64,000 nt of DNA, taken from Datnioides undecimradiatus. Its lineage: Eukaryota > Chordata > Actinopteri > Lobotiformes > Datnioididae. The DNA lies in the NCBI GenBank assembly GCA_008933995.1, contig WARS01000014.1, positions 8,913,192-8,977,191 of the forward strand, read 5' to 3'. Positions 22,341 to 36,354 of this stretch are shown here, in pieces. Position 1 is the stretch's first letter, and every line of letters starts with the position of its first letter. The translations under genes were made by a program, and so were the position numbers. The notes beneath the pieces are model-generated. The model saw nothing but the letters and a program-made list of their open reading frames with translations, made no database searches and was not told the DNA's origin.

Positions 22341-25300
22341 CAACTTCAGACAGACTGGTTGCAAGGAGGACTAAACACAAGTTGACCTAAAAATGACAAC
22401 AAAGAGAGGAAAAGTTTAGCGAGGGTTATTATAAACAAAGAGAGATAAATGGAACCAGATACTTTTAGTCTCTGTGTCTTGCTCTAATGTTTGGGGGTAT
22501 GGGGATGTTTTACATCTTCTTTTATACTATAGTTAGCATCTAGGATGCATGATGAGCAAAAAATTCAAGTTGAAGAATGGAGTTCCCATTTCAAATCACA
22601 TTTTGTCTAGATCCATGCCATTAATTCAAATTCAAATTCAACCCGTGTTAATCCGCGCATGTCAAACAGTGAATTAAGAACTCTTCCTCTCTGTGTTTCT
22701 TGGGGGTTCAAACCCATGCTGATCAAAGTACACCCTTCAGGCATGTGCTCTGCCAAATATTATGATTTAAAGTTTGCTTTTCAAAGAGGACAGAGAAGTA
22801 TATATCAGGTCATCTGAAAAACTGCTTAAACACACATGACCTTGAAAGCAAACAGCAGCTTTATCACTTTTAGAGTTGACTCTTGGTACTTTTGAAAGGC
22901 CAGTACCAGACCACCTGAGTAGCCTGACTGGCTCATAACTGACAAGAATGTCAGAAATATATTGAGGTCCCATACCGCTGGGAGGCTTGTAAACCAGGAG
23001 ATGTCCCTGCAATCAATTCTAAAGTTCACTAGAAGCCAAAGGCCCAAATTTAAAGGAGAGCACCAAGATTCATGCATGGTAAGGTCAATCATAAACAATG
23101 CCCTTATATGCTTGTATACAAACAATTTTCTGGTACATCCAATGGTAAAGAAAATTATTTTTTATCTGTACTGAGCTTCTGATTAACATCAACCAAACAC
23201 AGGACCCTGAATTCATTGCACAGCTTGTCTTCTAAGACCCAACCCTGAAATAACAGCAGTGCCCCACTAAACAGCAAATAATGAAGCTAGTCATGCTCTG
23301 AATTCAAGTGTGACTGCTACAGATTTAACACATACGTGCCCAATTTCCAAATTAATACTGCAAAGTTTTATAGTAAACACATCTGAGAAAATTAAATTGC
23401 TCTGGCTGTTACACTCTATAAGATATAGCTTGGATAATCTGTAAATATTGTGCACCACAAGCACTTGATTCGTCTACTTCATAGGTATTCAAGCCCCATT
23501 AAGTTGAAGTCTTACGACTTGGACCACTCAGTGAGTTGTATTTGTGCAGAAGAGATTCTCAATAGAAGAATCCTAGTATGCAAGTTCTATTATATCACTT
23601 GTACATAGCACTAAAGAACACATTTGCTTGTACAAGTGGTTTTTGAATGTGTCCTGATGGACTTAACATAAATCTCTGCATCACTTAACTACAGTTGTGT
23701 CTTCAAGCTCCCAGGCAACAGCTTTATGACAACGCTTAGATGGGTACATACAGTCCTGGTCATTATCTTTGATATTTAGGCACTGTAAGCCCTTGTGGAT
23801 TTCAATGTGGCTCTAACCTACTGTGGTTCTAAGAAAATGAGCCATATTGACAACATTCAATACCCGGGTGGACTCTCAAAGAATTCAATTCCACATAGGA
23901 ACACATTACAAGCAGCAATCTGCTTGCAATAAAGTACAATAAAGGGCCAAGTGAGATGATAAAAACGCATGTGGCGATCTCTTGAGACATGCTTGGCATG
24001 TGCTGAAACCCAGGGAGATGTTCAGGCATCCCTGCCACACAGCAAAAGCCATTATATCATTGAAATGATGAGTTCAGTAAACAGAATTTACTGGAATGTG
24101 TTAAAGTAAGACAGCCATGTTCCTTTGTAAAGAAACATTTTCGTTCAGGATGTTTATCGCTTAATGGATTGATTTTCAGGGATCCAGGCAGTAACGGCTT
24201 AATTGTCCCCTCTGAATTCATCTCATTACCTTGGTCTTTTCACAATTTTCACACAGCAGCACAATAGGAGCACAACCACTTATTGCGCCTTTCTTCCTCC
24301 GTCTTTTTTAATTGTGCATTTTGACATCGTGACAGCTCAGCAAGTGTGCCGGCTGGTGAGCGGAGAAGGGAAGGGTTTGCCATATCAACAGGGACCCCCT
24401 ATTCAATCACCTGAGACAGAAATACATTAATGCCGCTGACTTGGAGAGGGTCAAAACCAGGATTACCTCGCCTGTGTTTCGATTTTAGCTGCCGCTAACA
24501 CTGAGCTATGGGGATTAGATAATTTTTTCTTCACAGGGAGGACTGAAGCAGGTATTCGCACTGAAGGCTCCTGAAGCCAAATGACCAGCGGCCAGAAAGC
24601 TTTAATGTTGTGTATGGGACCATGATAATGAAATTCCTGTTGTTTGTAAATTTGCTTTTACTTGTGCCACTGGTCAGTGTCCAGACCTTTTTTTCTATTC
24701 ATTGATCTTTCTATCTATTTTCCCCCCTTCCCTTCCTCCATGTCATTCGCCCTCACTTCTTTGAAAGAGTTGAGTAGTTTGCTGAATGGGCGTTTTCTTT
24801 TTTTTTTGAATGGTGTGATGAATTGTGCTTGCTGTTAAAGATAAAAGTTAGCTGGGTATTGTGAACAATAAAGGGTAGACAGTGTAACAGCCGAGTTAAC
24901 ACAGCTATGCTCTTTCTAAGAAAACGACATCCGATTTTCATCATTCAACATTTTTCAATTCTTTAGTTACTTGCATTCTTGCTACCACATTCCAGTTTGC
25001 ACCTTTGTGTTGTGAATGACACGTGCTGAGCGTAAGATTGGGGAAAATGTTAACATGTTAATGGAAAACGCTGTTTTCATCAAGTTACAAATGTTTCAAT
25101 CAAACCATCTGTAAACGAATCAAATTACTCAGTTTTGACAGTTAATTCTTCTTATTTCCACCCCTCATAATGCCAGGGCTGAATCTTCCCTACTAATATT
25201 CCCTCTGAACAGATCAATGCCAGGATCTTGTTGCAGCTGCCAGGTTTATGCATGTCTGCGAAAATGACCATAATATTGAACAAGCGAGTTATGGGGGTCA

Positions 25301-26804
25301 CCTGACCTCACAAACCAGCCAGCCAACTGCAGCATTGTCAGTGGAGGCAGTGTCTGAGTGGTGAAGAGTGAGCAGTGTGCAACATAAGAAACAAAAACCT
25401 AATTGAACTTATATAATTATATTAGCCAAAGTAATAAGGGTAACCGGTGCAAACATTTGTCATCTTCTCCATTAATGATTTCATTTTTTCATTTTGTGGT
25501 ATTTACCAAATAACTATATGGCTCACTATAACATGATTATACACAACTGTTTGTGTTGCAACAGGTTTTTCCAACCAGTGGCTGTGCATTCATGAGCTGA
25601 AAAAAAGTAAAACATATGTTTATTACATTGTTACATTAAACACTAATTCTGAGTATTCGTGTGTAGTGTGTCACCAGACGCTCTCCGATCCTGTTTCCAG
25701 TGGTGGGTTAGCTCCAGCTGACAAGTGAATTAGCGTTCACTTGCTCCAGACAGATGTTCGCTCATTTTAGCTGAGATGCTAAGATGCAGGACAAAGGGAG
25801 TGTATGAACAATAGATAAGGAGAGGATGCTAATGTGATAGTAAAAGTCAAATGTAACATTTAATCATAATAAATCATCATGCATTTAGTTTAATGTGTAT
25901 GAATAAGTCAGTGTAGTTGTGCTAACATTAACACGTTGGCACATTTGCTCCTACCTTCCTTCTTTTTCAACCTGTTTCTGCTCAATCTACGGTGTAATTT
26001 TGTGGTTAGGTCTTGGTATGTTCCACAGGATGCATCTAGCTCCTCATTCACCACCTCATCACTGTGGTTTCCCCATATGGCTTTAAATAAAACGTGTGTG
26101 TAAAGGTTTAGGATTATTTCTCTACACAAACATGATTATGAGGGCTCCAAAGCTGTGCTCTTTACCCTCCTTCAGACCTCATCCATTTAGCCTCTTGGTG
26201 GGCAACACACAGCATGGACAATGATCTCATTTCAAAGGTCATCTTAAGATAAAAGGCACTCCATGAGGACCCTCCCAGCTTTGCTATAGTAAACAAAGCA
26301 GCCGGTCTATGAAGCCCTGACGCTTCGGTTCCCCATATATTGACCAGTCAGCAGAGGACACTCATGTCTTTATGATTCCAAACAAAGAGGTGAGTTATTG
26401 CTCTCTGACCTCTGACTCCTAAACTCAGACCCCATTCGGACGCCTAATGACTTCCTGCTCCTGTGTATTTGATGTGCTGTACTGGAAGAATCCCATTTCT
26501 CTGGTGTAAGCTGAACAACAAGAAGACTATTGTTATTCATAGCATCAGGGCCAGCTGATTCACACAAGAGTGCACTTTCAGTCTCCCGCTTAGCACCATC
26601 GGGGTTTGGAAAAATTATTAGTTTTGGAAATCATTCTGTGCAGGATAGAGGAGTTTCATTCAATGTAATGTGCTGGTTCGTCAAGTGCTGCTCTTCCCTC
26701 TGAACAGTATTTCAACATTAAATGTTCTTGTTGCCATATGCAAATACAGGTGATATGTCCAACATAGCATGCCCTGTGTGTAAAAGACACTGTTTTTGCT
26801 CCAA

Positions 26805-26900
26805 AAATAGCCTCAGCTCTGGTGAGCCAATCACCGCTGGTTGATGTAAGACTCATCAGTACCGGGGCTCTATCATTGGAACGTGACACCACGCAGCAGA
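26805..26900 (+). repeat. Copy 1 of an unrecognised dispersed repeat
   Basis: CAGCTCTGGTGAGCCAATCAC, then GCTGGTTGATGTAAGACTCA and TCAGTA, and further on GGAACGTGACACCACGCAGCA. The segment at 53670-53756 has the same blocks in the same order and orientation with scattered substitutions and one 5-bp indel. I do not recognise the family. Confidence 0.5.
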
Positions 26901-28950
26901 TTTAAATACTCTGTACACTGTGGAATGCAGACGGATTTATCTGGTGCTGATAGGCTTGATCAGCATTAGGGTGGAAAGTAACTGACATTCATTCGTATGT
27001 AAAAGTCTGGCACTATAGCTTTAAATCTTTGCGCGCGCTTCTTACTGCTGGCATCTGTGAAGTTCCATGGTTCTCGCAGCCTCTAAGTAATGACAAGGAA
27101 CCGCTGCCATAATCTATATCAATATTTTCTATGGAGGTTTTAAAGAGTCCCAATGAATCCTGACAATCCTCCACACACTTGCTCAAGTCTCTAGCCCTGC
27201 TTCAGCACTGTCAGCAGATACTGGGAAACTTGTCAAACAATTGGGCACTTATCTGCTAACGTAGCAGTCGTAGCTTTTGGGAAGGACCCAATGATTGGAA
27301 AATAAAAGCACGCAAAAAAATCACTTGATAAAACTGGATAATAAAAGAAATATATTAATCTGGTAGACTGGATCCAAAGTTTTGATTAAATGCTTGTCTC
27401 ATTGCCAGAAGGAAACATTCTGCTAAACTTTCTGTTTTTTTGTTGCTCACCAAATCATCTCTTCATGATTTACTGAGGAACAACAAGAATGTGAGTGATG
27501 CTCCTTTGCACCAGTATGACATAATAAGTGGCAATGGTCACATTTAAGAGTGCCAACTTGGGATGTGCCCACTCTAGGGAGGTAAAACCAACACAGCCTG
27601 AATGACCTTACACAGCACAGAAGCAGGTCACAACACTGCACTGCACCCCGCTGCATCAACAGGAGCTGTGCTGGGAGGCTACCAAAACACACAAACCCCC
27701 TACATCCCTACTGTCCAAACATTGGCCAAGGGACAGCCACATGCCACCGCTCTCTGCTGAGAGGCTGTCCCAGGACGATCAATGATGATCAATCAACTAC
27801 GACACTCCAACAATCACGTCTAACGGGAAGTAGGTGGTTTTAAACACAGGCTTAAGGTCAGACAGGAGTGTTTGAGACCAAACAGCATAGCAGCACGTTT
27901 CTTCCTGGCTGTCAAGGTAGTGCTTAACAACTCTAGGCTACAATATGACAAGACTTCTCACCGATGGCTCTCATTGTTTTTTTCTCTTAATTTCTGTCCG
28001 CAGGTCTTGCTGCTCTTCTCTTGGGTCTCTTGAGTTTTCACAGGTGAAAACTGTGGTTTATTTAGGGGGCATGTGGTGTTTGGAGAGGACTTTTCCTACC
28101 TGTCTTTCTTTCATTGCTGTCTTTCCCTTCAACTCATGCTCTCATGCATTTTGAGATTCAGATGAGCGCTGAGAACAATCGTTTGGAATGCTTGCTGGTA
28201 AAAGCTGGCAACACCTGCTGTACGCCTTTGTCATGTATATACTCAACTGAGCTCAAAGTTGGAACCAAATGGAAACAGTTCCACAACTTAAACTTCACAA
28301 TTGGAACTTCCTCTCGTCTTTTACTCAGAATCCTCAACCTTGAAAATGTGCATTTTCTCTTCAAGTGCCTTTGAGTTCTCAAAAAACAACTCAGTTTTCA
28401 TTTTTTTGTACAAACACAAAAAAGAACTGCAACCAAATATCTTACCTCCCCGTCTCATTTGCCAACAGTCAAGAACAATACTGTATTTCCTGCATCCACT
28501 TTCCTCGTGAGATCTTCTGTACTCTGTTTCACAAGAATGGCTTTAAATTTGATTACTATATAAAATTCAATCACCGCGCACACACACTGCTTATTGATGT
28601 GGTATAATTAAGGAATGATTTTCCAAAATTATATCAAATTTCTTATGCATCTCAAAGGGAGAGATGGCCCTCTTTTGAAGTATATTAAACCCCACAAAAA
28701 GCAATTTTTAGAAATTCTCAAAGTGTCTCACATATTACCTAATTGCTTTTGTTTTACACTTAATGACCGATGGCAAATGAGGAGAGTACGGAGAATAGAA
28801 ACAGAATGATGGCAGATCCAATTTTACGTTCATTCAAAAGGGATCGCATAGTTCAGGCCCAGAGAGACAGAGGATATGGAATCAGTGAAAAGACAAGAAG
28901 GGTCCATCATGAAGATGTTATGAAGAATCACAGCATAGCTGAGAAATTCC

Positions 28951-28979
28951 AATAATAATAAATAATAATAATAATAAAA
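28951..28979 (+). repeat. (AAT)n microsatellite
   Basis: About nine imperfect AAT units followed by an A run. Confidence 0.9.
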
Positions 28980-30383
28980 AACAAAAATTGATATTACCAT
29001 TATGATTCACACTTTTCATCCTTTTGCCATTAAAATAGCAAAACTTCTGTGTGTGCGTGTCCATTTGGGTCATTACATACGCTCACATCTCACGCTCACA
29101 GGCAACAGTCTGTTGTTTTGAGTGTCTTACTGTGGCCTGTGCCTTGAGTGTTTGCACGATCTACTTCTACACTAGTTATAGACAAACATATGATTTGTTT
29201 AAAATGGCACAGAGAATGTAAGTAATTCATCAAACGCTCTGGTAATTATGTTGCAATCAATAGCTGGAAATTACACACACATTTCTCTGTCGTGCAGTTG
29301 GTTAATTTGGTCTCATTTATTTTTATACTTTATTATGTCATTTATATCATTTATATATTTCCTCCTTTCTACACTGTAATTTATTGTTAAACCTTCACCC
29401 ACGCTAGGACCAAATTGAAAAAAAAAAGAAAAAAAAAGAAGAATACAGATGTTACTGATCGTTGCATATATCTTTATTCAACTTCACATATACATACATA
29501 TCTATACATTTATGTAACCACATGTGTATGTATAAACATACAAATAATTAGTAAAAATAAGGGTCACACACTTCCAGTACAGTTCAGTGTTAGTTCTTGT
29601 ACATTCTAAGAATTGAACTGTTTGCCTCATTGTAAAAGGACAGGAGTAACATTGACTTTGAGTTTACAGTAGTGATAACCACACAACTTCTCAGTAGGAC
29701 ACATCAGGAATTGAAACACATCCTCTCTATGGGACTGTTCTGAGACCAGCAGGAGGCAGTGGCAGCAGTTAACGATAATTAGCAATGAGATAAGCAGAGG
29801 AACCAGGAAATCAGATTGTCTGATTCCACGCCAAAAGCTAAGTATTACGATCCCCCCCCGAGTGGATCTGGAGTGGAAACACTGGAATAAATCAGACCCT
29901 GTTTGTTCCTGCAGATCCACATCTCAGGCCTAGTGCCACTTAAATTACCCAGTAGTCAAGGACATCTCTATTATACACTTTACAACTCGCAGATGAAGAT
30001 CATGTTTCTCCACATATCAGCCAAATCAGTGATAAGCAGAGAATGGAGGAAATCTAACTTGCGCTAACATGCTGCTGTATGGAGAACTCTCTGAAGACTG
30101 AGCCCTCCTCATTAAAGTGCCCCTTTAATTTAGCGCAAACTATTAGATTCACGCAGAAGGGGATGTGAATATGACTGTGGCTCCAAGAATGTTTCATTTA
30201 TCTACAGATCTTCAGACATTCTCCATTATGTTCTCATTTCAAACAAAGGAATGAAATTATTAAGGTCATGACTTTCCTGTAGGTCTCCTCCACACACAAG
30301 TTGCTAGATTTGTAAAATCACTGCAAATGCAGCAATTTAGAAAAATGAAAAACTATATTAACTCCTGTGTTTATCAGGTAGAT

Positions 30384-30389
30384 GTTAAC
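30384..30389. repeat. Left target-site duplication of the solo LTR
   Basis: GTTAAC directly precedes the element end at 30390 and is repeated at 30821-30826. The word is itself a palindrome, which slightly weakens the argument. Confidence 0.65.
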
Positions 30390-30820
30390 TGTTCAAATTT
30401 CAGTTTGGACCCCAAAGCAGAGTCAGAAGCTCAGTTCGAGTGACAAAACACAAAGGCTTTATTCACAAAGAAAATCCCAGATGGTAGCAGGCAGACGGCT
30501 GGCTTGCACCTTAGCAGCAGGTATCCAGCAAAGGGAAAAGGGTTTCAGGAGGAACCACCACTCCGGGAATAAACTTTGCAGGCTGCAGCAAGAAGAACAC
30601 AGGTCCTTCCGTTACACGGAATTCTCTAACACTGAATCTGTGAATGCACTGGGCCTATATACAAAAGGTAATGAGCGGAGTGGAAGCAGGTGTGCCTCAT
30701 CTGCAGTGGAAGAGCCAGCCACGCCTCCATCCACACAAACCTGCAGAGAGGAAAAAAAACAAAAACAAAAGGGAGGGGGAGGAGGAGTGAGCAGGACACC
30801 AGACCAGCAGGAACCTCACA
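30390..30820 (-). mobile_element. Solo LTR with 6-bp target duplication
   Basis: The 431-bp element reads on the minus strand from TGTGAGGTTCCTGCTGG to AATTTGAACA, with the TG...CA ends typical of LTRs. It carries a TATA-type TTTTGTATATAGGCCC (plus positions about 30654-30669) and an AATAAAG poly(A) signal (plus 30457-30463), followed by a short U5-like end. GTTAAC flanks both sides. Size, ends, promoter and poly(A) order and flanking duplication together make a solo LTR much the best explanation. The superfamily (Gypsy-like or ERV-like) cannot be told from the LTR alone. It looks structurally whole as a solo LTR. Confidence 0.75.
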
Positions 30821-30826
30821 GTTAAC
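30821..30826. repeat. Right target-site duplication of the solo LTR
   Basis: GTTAAC repeats the left flank at 30384-30389. Confidence 0.65.
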
Positions 30827-33800
30827 TTTGTTTAACCAATTAAGTAATTCCAGGTTTGATGGTTTGATGGTTTAATAAAAGCAGAGTAAGCTGAAAAATC
30901 CGAACAAATGAGATTTAAAGCTAAAATGCTACAAGGTTTGGGTGAAGGTGCAAGGTGCAGCAAATCAACTTAATTTAAGAAAAAAAGCCAACATCATACA
31001 CTTGAAGTCAAACTGTGTTCCCTGACGTGAAAGCAGGGGACCTCTTCAAGTTTGCTTTGCAGCTATTGCTAAGAATTGGGCACTCTAGCACTTCCTGCAT
31101 TGGCAGGAAGTCCACTTCTTACACAGGATCTGCAGTGATGCAAAGACAGTAATTGGATGACTTTCCATTTCATTATGAATAAACGTTCCGACTTCTGATT
31201 TTGTTTGTTGAACATGAACAACCTACAGGGCCTTTAGATCTCATCCCAGACACAGGATTGGCTGTGTGGCTTTTATTAAACACTGAAATGAGCATTTTGG
31301 CATTGAACAGTTTCCTTTGTGTGTGATAAATGTACTTTTTGTCCACGGCGCTTGTGCCAAAGCAGCTGCATGTGAACACAATGTCAGACTTCAATCAGAC
31401 TATTATCAGACCTTAACTCCTGTTGTTTTTATGACTTGCTTCCAATTTGGTTTTGATTCCCTCTTTTAACACAAATGAAGGTAACAGCAAACACCTGCAA
31501 CGGCCATTACAATTCTGTTACATTCTCAAAGAATAACTTTGAAGTGAGTGTGAAATCACACAGACATGTATCTCGGGGCAGGCGCCACTTTGATTGCAGC
31601 GGTGAGTATCTGATCTACCCTGACATGGGTACTGATGGAAGACAGCAGCTTCAGCAGGTTCCCCCCACCAGAACATTTGTCAAATCTTTTCTTCTTCCCT
31701 GCTGGAATCGTCACATCAGCAACAAAACCACTACGGCCATTAATGTTAAAATGATAACAAGCTGAGCAGAGTAAAGAGGATGCATGTGTTATTCCACGAC
31801 TCTCTGCCAGAGCCAGGAGGGAGTCTTCAGAAGAACCCTGACTGAGCGGGTTGACGGAAAGATGAAAAACGGATGGCCTCTGTTTTGCTTCCTCTTCCCG
31901 CTTCCGTTGCATGGAAGGAACCCATTTAAGCGACTGATCCTCCTCGTGGAGAACAAAGTTTTCTTGACATTTCCACTGGTAACCATGAATTTCAGTGGAA
32001 GGATGTGATTAGAAACCATTATTCCTGCACACCGTCGTAAAAGTCATGCAGAACCCCCGCTGAGAACGGGATGAGCAGAGGAACAGGAAACTGATTCAGA
32101 GGGAAACAGCGTACCTCAAGTTACACCCGGTCTAATTCCTTCATTTCATTCAACTAAGCTTTCAAATCCCTGGTGCCACACTGCTTGTCTGTAACAATGC
32201 TCTGATGTCAAGATTGCATAAATGGAAAACAGCAATTAAATATCTAGAAACACAGATTCTTATGTAATTGAAGATGTTTCAAAAAATAATATATCCCCAA
32301 ATTAATACAACAGGATTTCCTAAAAGGTGCATAACAGGAATAAGATTTTTTTAAATAATACAATACCGATGTAGTCTTTTTGTTCTTGCTCTATCATTTG
32401 CCTTGCAGGATCAAGATGCATCATCGAGCTATCTCGCTAGCTTCCTAACCTGTTACGCACCCAATTTAGTTCAGTTAGAACAAATAGGGACAACAGTAGA
32501 ACTACTTTGTTTAAGATATATAGCTACAGGTGTGGTGGCTAGCTAGCCTTAGCCTAATCTTTATAGTTAATGCAGAGCTGCAAAATCTCATCATGACTTC
32601 ATCACCATGCAACCCACTGGGGGACGCATACTTCAGGCAGTTCTCGACTCCAGTTCTCCACTGATACGCTGGATGTGAGTAAAACATTCTGAAAGTTAAA
32701 GGTATATATAGTCACATAGGCATAAACTGCCTCCATACTGGATCTGCTGCATGTCTCCTCTGTAAATGATGGAGGGTTTGAGCAGGTCAGTTATTAATCG
32801 GGCCTCTATACTCAATCTGCACGGGTCAACAATGTATCCGGAGGGTCAAGAGAAACTGTGATTTGGAGACTGCACACGTTAATGAATATGTCACCAGATA
32901 AAATACGTTTCCCGCTCTGTGCGCTCGTTCAAGTAAATGCTGCCGATCCCCTCCGTCTCTCTTAGCACTGAAAACATCACAAACTGTGCGGCAACTGCGC
33001 GTCTCCTGAAATTAAGGCGTTGCTTATCTTCGAATGAAGCATGGTTTCTGTCAGCTGGCGAGTCCCTTTTTTGATTAAACAGCTCAAGGGACAAAGGAGC
33101 AAGAACTAAACCGGGGATTAAAACGTTGCAGTGTTCGACTTTGTTTTTTTTAGAAATTCAGTCAACAACAAGCTTTTGAGAGTGAATCATGCTCTCTCTG
33201 TTTTACCAAAAGGTTGCTACTGAAGATAACATAGCTATTGTTTGGCTTTGTTTTTTGGAATTTACTCCGTTCACTTCCAGTGGTTCAGACAAGTATCTTC
33301 CTATTGTGTTTAAAGGCTTGCTTTTGTTTAGGGAAAACACTGAACTTGCCTCCAAAAAGAAACTTGTTTTGTACTTTTATCTCAGGTATCCCCTGTTCCT
33401 TAGGATATGAGAAGAGAAACTTTGGGACGTCGGACAACACATTCATACAGTACAGTGGTTAAACAGGCTGATAAAAACCAAAGCTCGTATTTCATTTCTC
33501 CCGGTGAAAACAAAACAGTGATATGGTCTCTATCTGCCATCTCCTCGACAGAAAGCAGGTGACAACTGCATCCTCCGTCTGTGTGTGTGTGTGTGTAAGC
33601 ACAGGTCTGTGTATTGCCAACACCAAGCATTTCAGTACAAACACATAAGGTTAGTGCCTTGGAGTAGCTGTCTGTTGCCTCATCATCACATCCCCTTTCT
33701 CTCAGTGGAAATGTAAATCCGTCTCTCAGAATTATGGCCAGGTTAATGTGTAGGAGGCAGCAGCTGAGAGCCTGGCATCGGTTTCCACAGCAGCACAAAC

Positions 33801-36214
33801 AAAGTCATATTTTCAGGTGAGCAATAATAGATGCTTGATGCTTTGATGTTGTTAATGTGCATGTGAAACAAGCATGAGTGCAACTGCAATAAGCAGCCAT
33901 TTGGCAGTGACATTCACTAATGTGATTAAGATGAGGAGCGCATTGATTTTCTTTTTCCATTAATATTATTTTCCATGTTAATGTCTGCCTGAAAAAAAAA
34001 ATAAATCGATAAATATACTGTATTGCGCCATTAAAAAAAGAGGAGTGTACTTAATAAATGAAATGAGCCCATACATGAGCCAGTTGTGTGTATGTTTGTA
34101 TATATTGTAAAGTCTTCTAGGCCAAAACCATCTCCCTGTAGCTGTTAAACAGAGGAAATTACAGCTCACGCTCCAAAACACCTCATATCTGATCACGACA
34201 AGTGGATGTTCCCTGCAAATGAGCATATTGTTCCAATCAATATCCTTTTGTTGGTTATAATTACAGTGAGTCAGAGGAAATATGAAAAACAGACAGGTCT
34301 CATGGATGTTTACAAGATTTTAATTGTCTTTAATTGAGTTGAAAATTATTCTTATAAATTAAACATAAATGGGAAAGAGTAAATATTGCAGGGATATCAT
34401 CTCAGAGATCTTTATGATCAGCTTCTTCTCTGGCAGCTGGACGAACCGGCTCCACGACCAAACTGTTTCCCATCACAAGTCAGGAGTGTTAATAAGTACC
34501 TCCCAAATGGGGGGCTATAGAGTGGACATGTAACGATGAAGTGATGAGGGACTGCTTAGTATAATGTGTCTCTTCTTGATCAATTCACAGGTATTAATTA
34601 CCTAATAATGACCTATTTATATAGTATCATACAGTCTGCAATTCATCATTATCTATACAGTAAATATGTAAGTTATAAATAATGTACCTCACTTCAATTA
34701 TCAAGTCACTTCTCAAACTAATTGACTCATTAATCTTTAGCTAAACAATAAAAGTAGATTAAAAGTTACTAATTATTATGAGTTAGGTCCTTTATCATCC
34801 CTTGTTTGTTCCATGGTAATTACTTGATCTACTAGAACTTTGTGAACCAAAAGTGATACAGTCGTGGGCTTCCTAGAGACCATCAAACTTCTGCAGAGTA
34901 AAATAAAAACCGTGCCAACCGATGAATCACAAACTGCTGAAAATGTAAAAGAATAAAATATATATATCCGTCTATCTCAAGGTCAGGACACATTTTCATT
35001 TTGTTCATCACAGATCATAGCGCTCCTCTTGCTGATTCTGCTAATGCTTTCCCTCCTTTCATTTAAATAAACCCAAGTTATCTATAAGAAGGGGTGTACT
35101 TTAAGGACACCGATCCAAGCTAAAATATACGGACGCTCTGCTGCTCACATTGCTCTCTGGTGGAACAAGTATATATTTTGGCTTAGGAGCTGCGCACAAA
35201 TCCGTGGAGAAAGGCACTACAGCACTGGCTGGTTTGTATGAGTGACATATGATCCTTTGGTGCTGTGTCTTTAGTGGAGCTGCGCAGTGGGAGCTGGAAG
35301 CCGCCTTCCTCTGGAGACGCTTGATGAATACAATGACCAAATGGCTCCTTGTCAAGAGGCAGCTTCAGAGAGCTTGGCAGTGGACAAAACTCCATGTGTA
35401 ACAGTCCCTGGGCGCCCATTATGAGACCTCATTTAGTTTCACCACACAATATGAGACTATCACATCCAATTTAAGTCTAATGAGTCAGTTTCTTTAAAAT
35501 GATCAAATCTTTGAGGCCACACAAATCAGCTATTTGCCAGTAGTAGTCCACCAGCGTTGGGAGGCATTTTACCACCTGTCAGTCTTTGCTATTTCTACAT
35601 GCATTATTAACCTTTTGCCTTGCCTAAAGCACAATTTGCACAGTTCAATGGACATAAAATCGCGGAATGGACTCACAATTGCCAGAAGTCAACAGTTTAA
35701 GATTTGCCTCATTCCAATTTAGTTTAACTTCATGGACAAAACTCAGACAAATCTATAGATTAACTGGAGCAGACAAGGCTGTATGTACCAAAATGACCAA
35801 GAACACATTAGTGTTATCATTAACAAATGTACCCCTGTGGTCTCCATGCCAGTGAAGAATTATGTGTGTTCTGTTTTTTTATAGATGTAGCAGAATTAGA
35901 CAGGATTATATTCACAGATAATCTCTGTAATTATCTTCAATCACCGGCTATCCCCTGTGAACATTAGACCCATATGGGAAAACCAGCTGTCTACAGCCAG
36001 GCAGCCGGATGGAGTTTGGCAGAGGGAGAATCACCATGTGGCTCCCTCTCCAGAGGCCCAGTGTCAAAGCGATGATGACGCTGGTGATCACGGAGCATCA
36101 GGAGCCCCAGTTCCAACTTTTATACAAGGCCAGAAAAGTAGGATTGGGGAAGGAAAACAAACTCAGTTCAGCTTTGTGAAACACTTAAGCATGAACATTA
36201 AAAACACCAAATTT
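30827..36214. other. Anonymous region
   Basis: No supported gene. It contains a GT microsatellite at 33580-33597. Reading frames at 31475-31912 (both strands) and 35101-35419 (minus) have no splice, start or family support. AT-rich sequence dominates 34240-35000. Confidence 0.4.
33580..33597 (+). repeat. (GT)n microsatellite
   Basis: Nine pure TG/GT units. Confidence 0.9.
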
Positions 36215-36354
36215 GTCCTGGTTCCAGTCAGAGCTAAGATGAGATGGACTGCTGACTGATGGATTGAAAAATCCTGAAAAGTCCTGGTTCCAATCAGTCC
36301 TGGTTCCAATCAGAGCTAAGATGAGATGGACTGCTGACTGATGGATTGAAAAAT
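36215..36354 (+). repeat. Recent 82-bp tandem duplication
   Basis: The 58-bp block 36215-36272 is repeated at 36297-36354 with a single substitution (CAGTCAG versus CAATCAG), giving a period of 82 bp. Within it the 16-bp word GTCCTGGTTCCAATCA also occurs tandemly at 36281 and 36297. The near-identity indicates a recent duplication. The unit is unrecognised. Confidence 0.9.

Larger units (their letters stand above)
22341..30383. other. Long anonymous region
   Basis: About 8 kb without a supported gene. Notable items are a segment at 26805-26900 that recurs at 53670-53756, an AAT/ATA microsatellite at 28951-28979, an A-rich stretch at about 29418-29440, and a run of TATACATACATA-type sequence near 29490. 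The stretch at 24180-24430 lacks repeats and is moderately GC-balanced, so it could be conserved non-coding DNA, but this cannot be judged without alignment. Confidence 0.4.

Noticed and set aside
31556-31912. 118-codon minus-strand frame
   Set aside because: No recognised motif, no splice or start context, and overlapping open frames on the other strand. Chance is sufficient in 64 kb.
35183-35419. 78-codon minus-strand frame with some G/C-ending codons
   Set aside because: No family, splice site or promoter was seen. A second minus-strand frame overlaps it, and codon bias is not consistent along its length.
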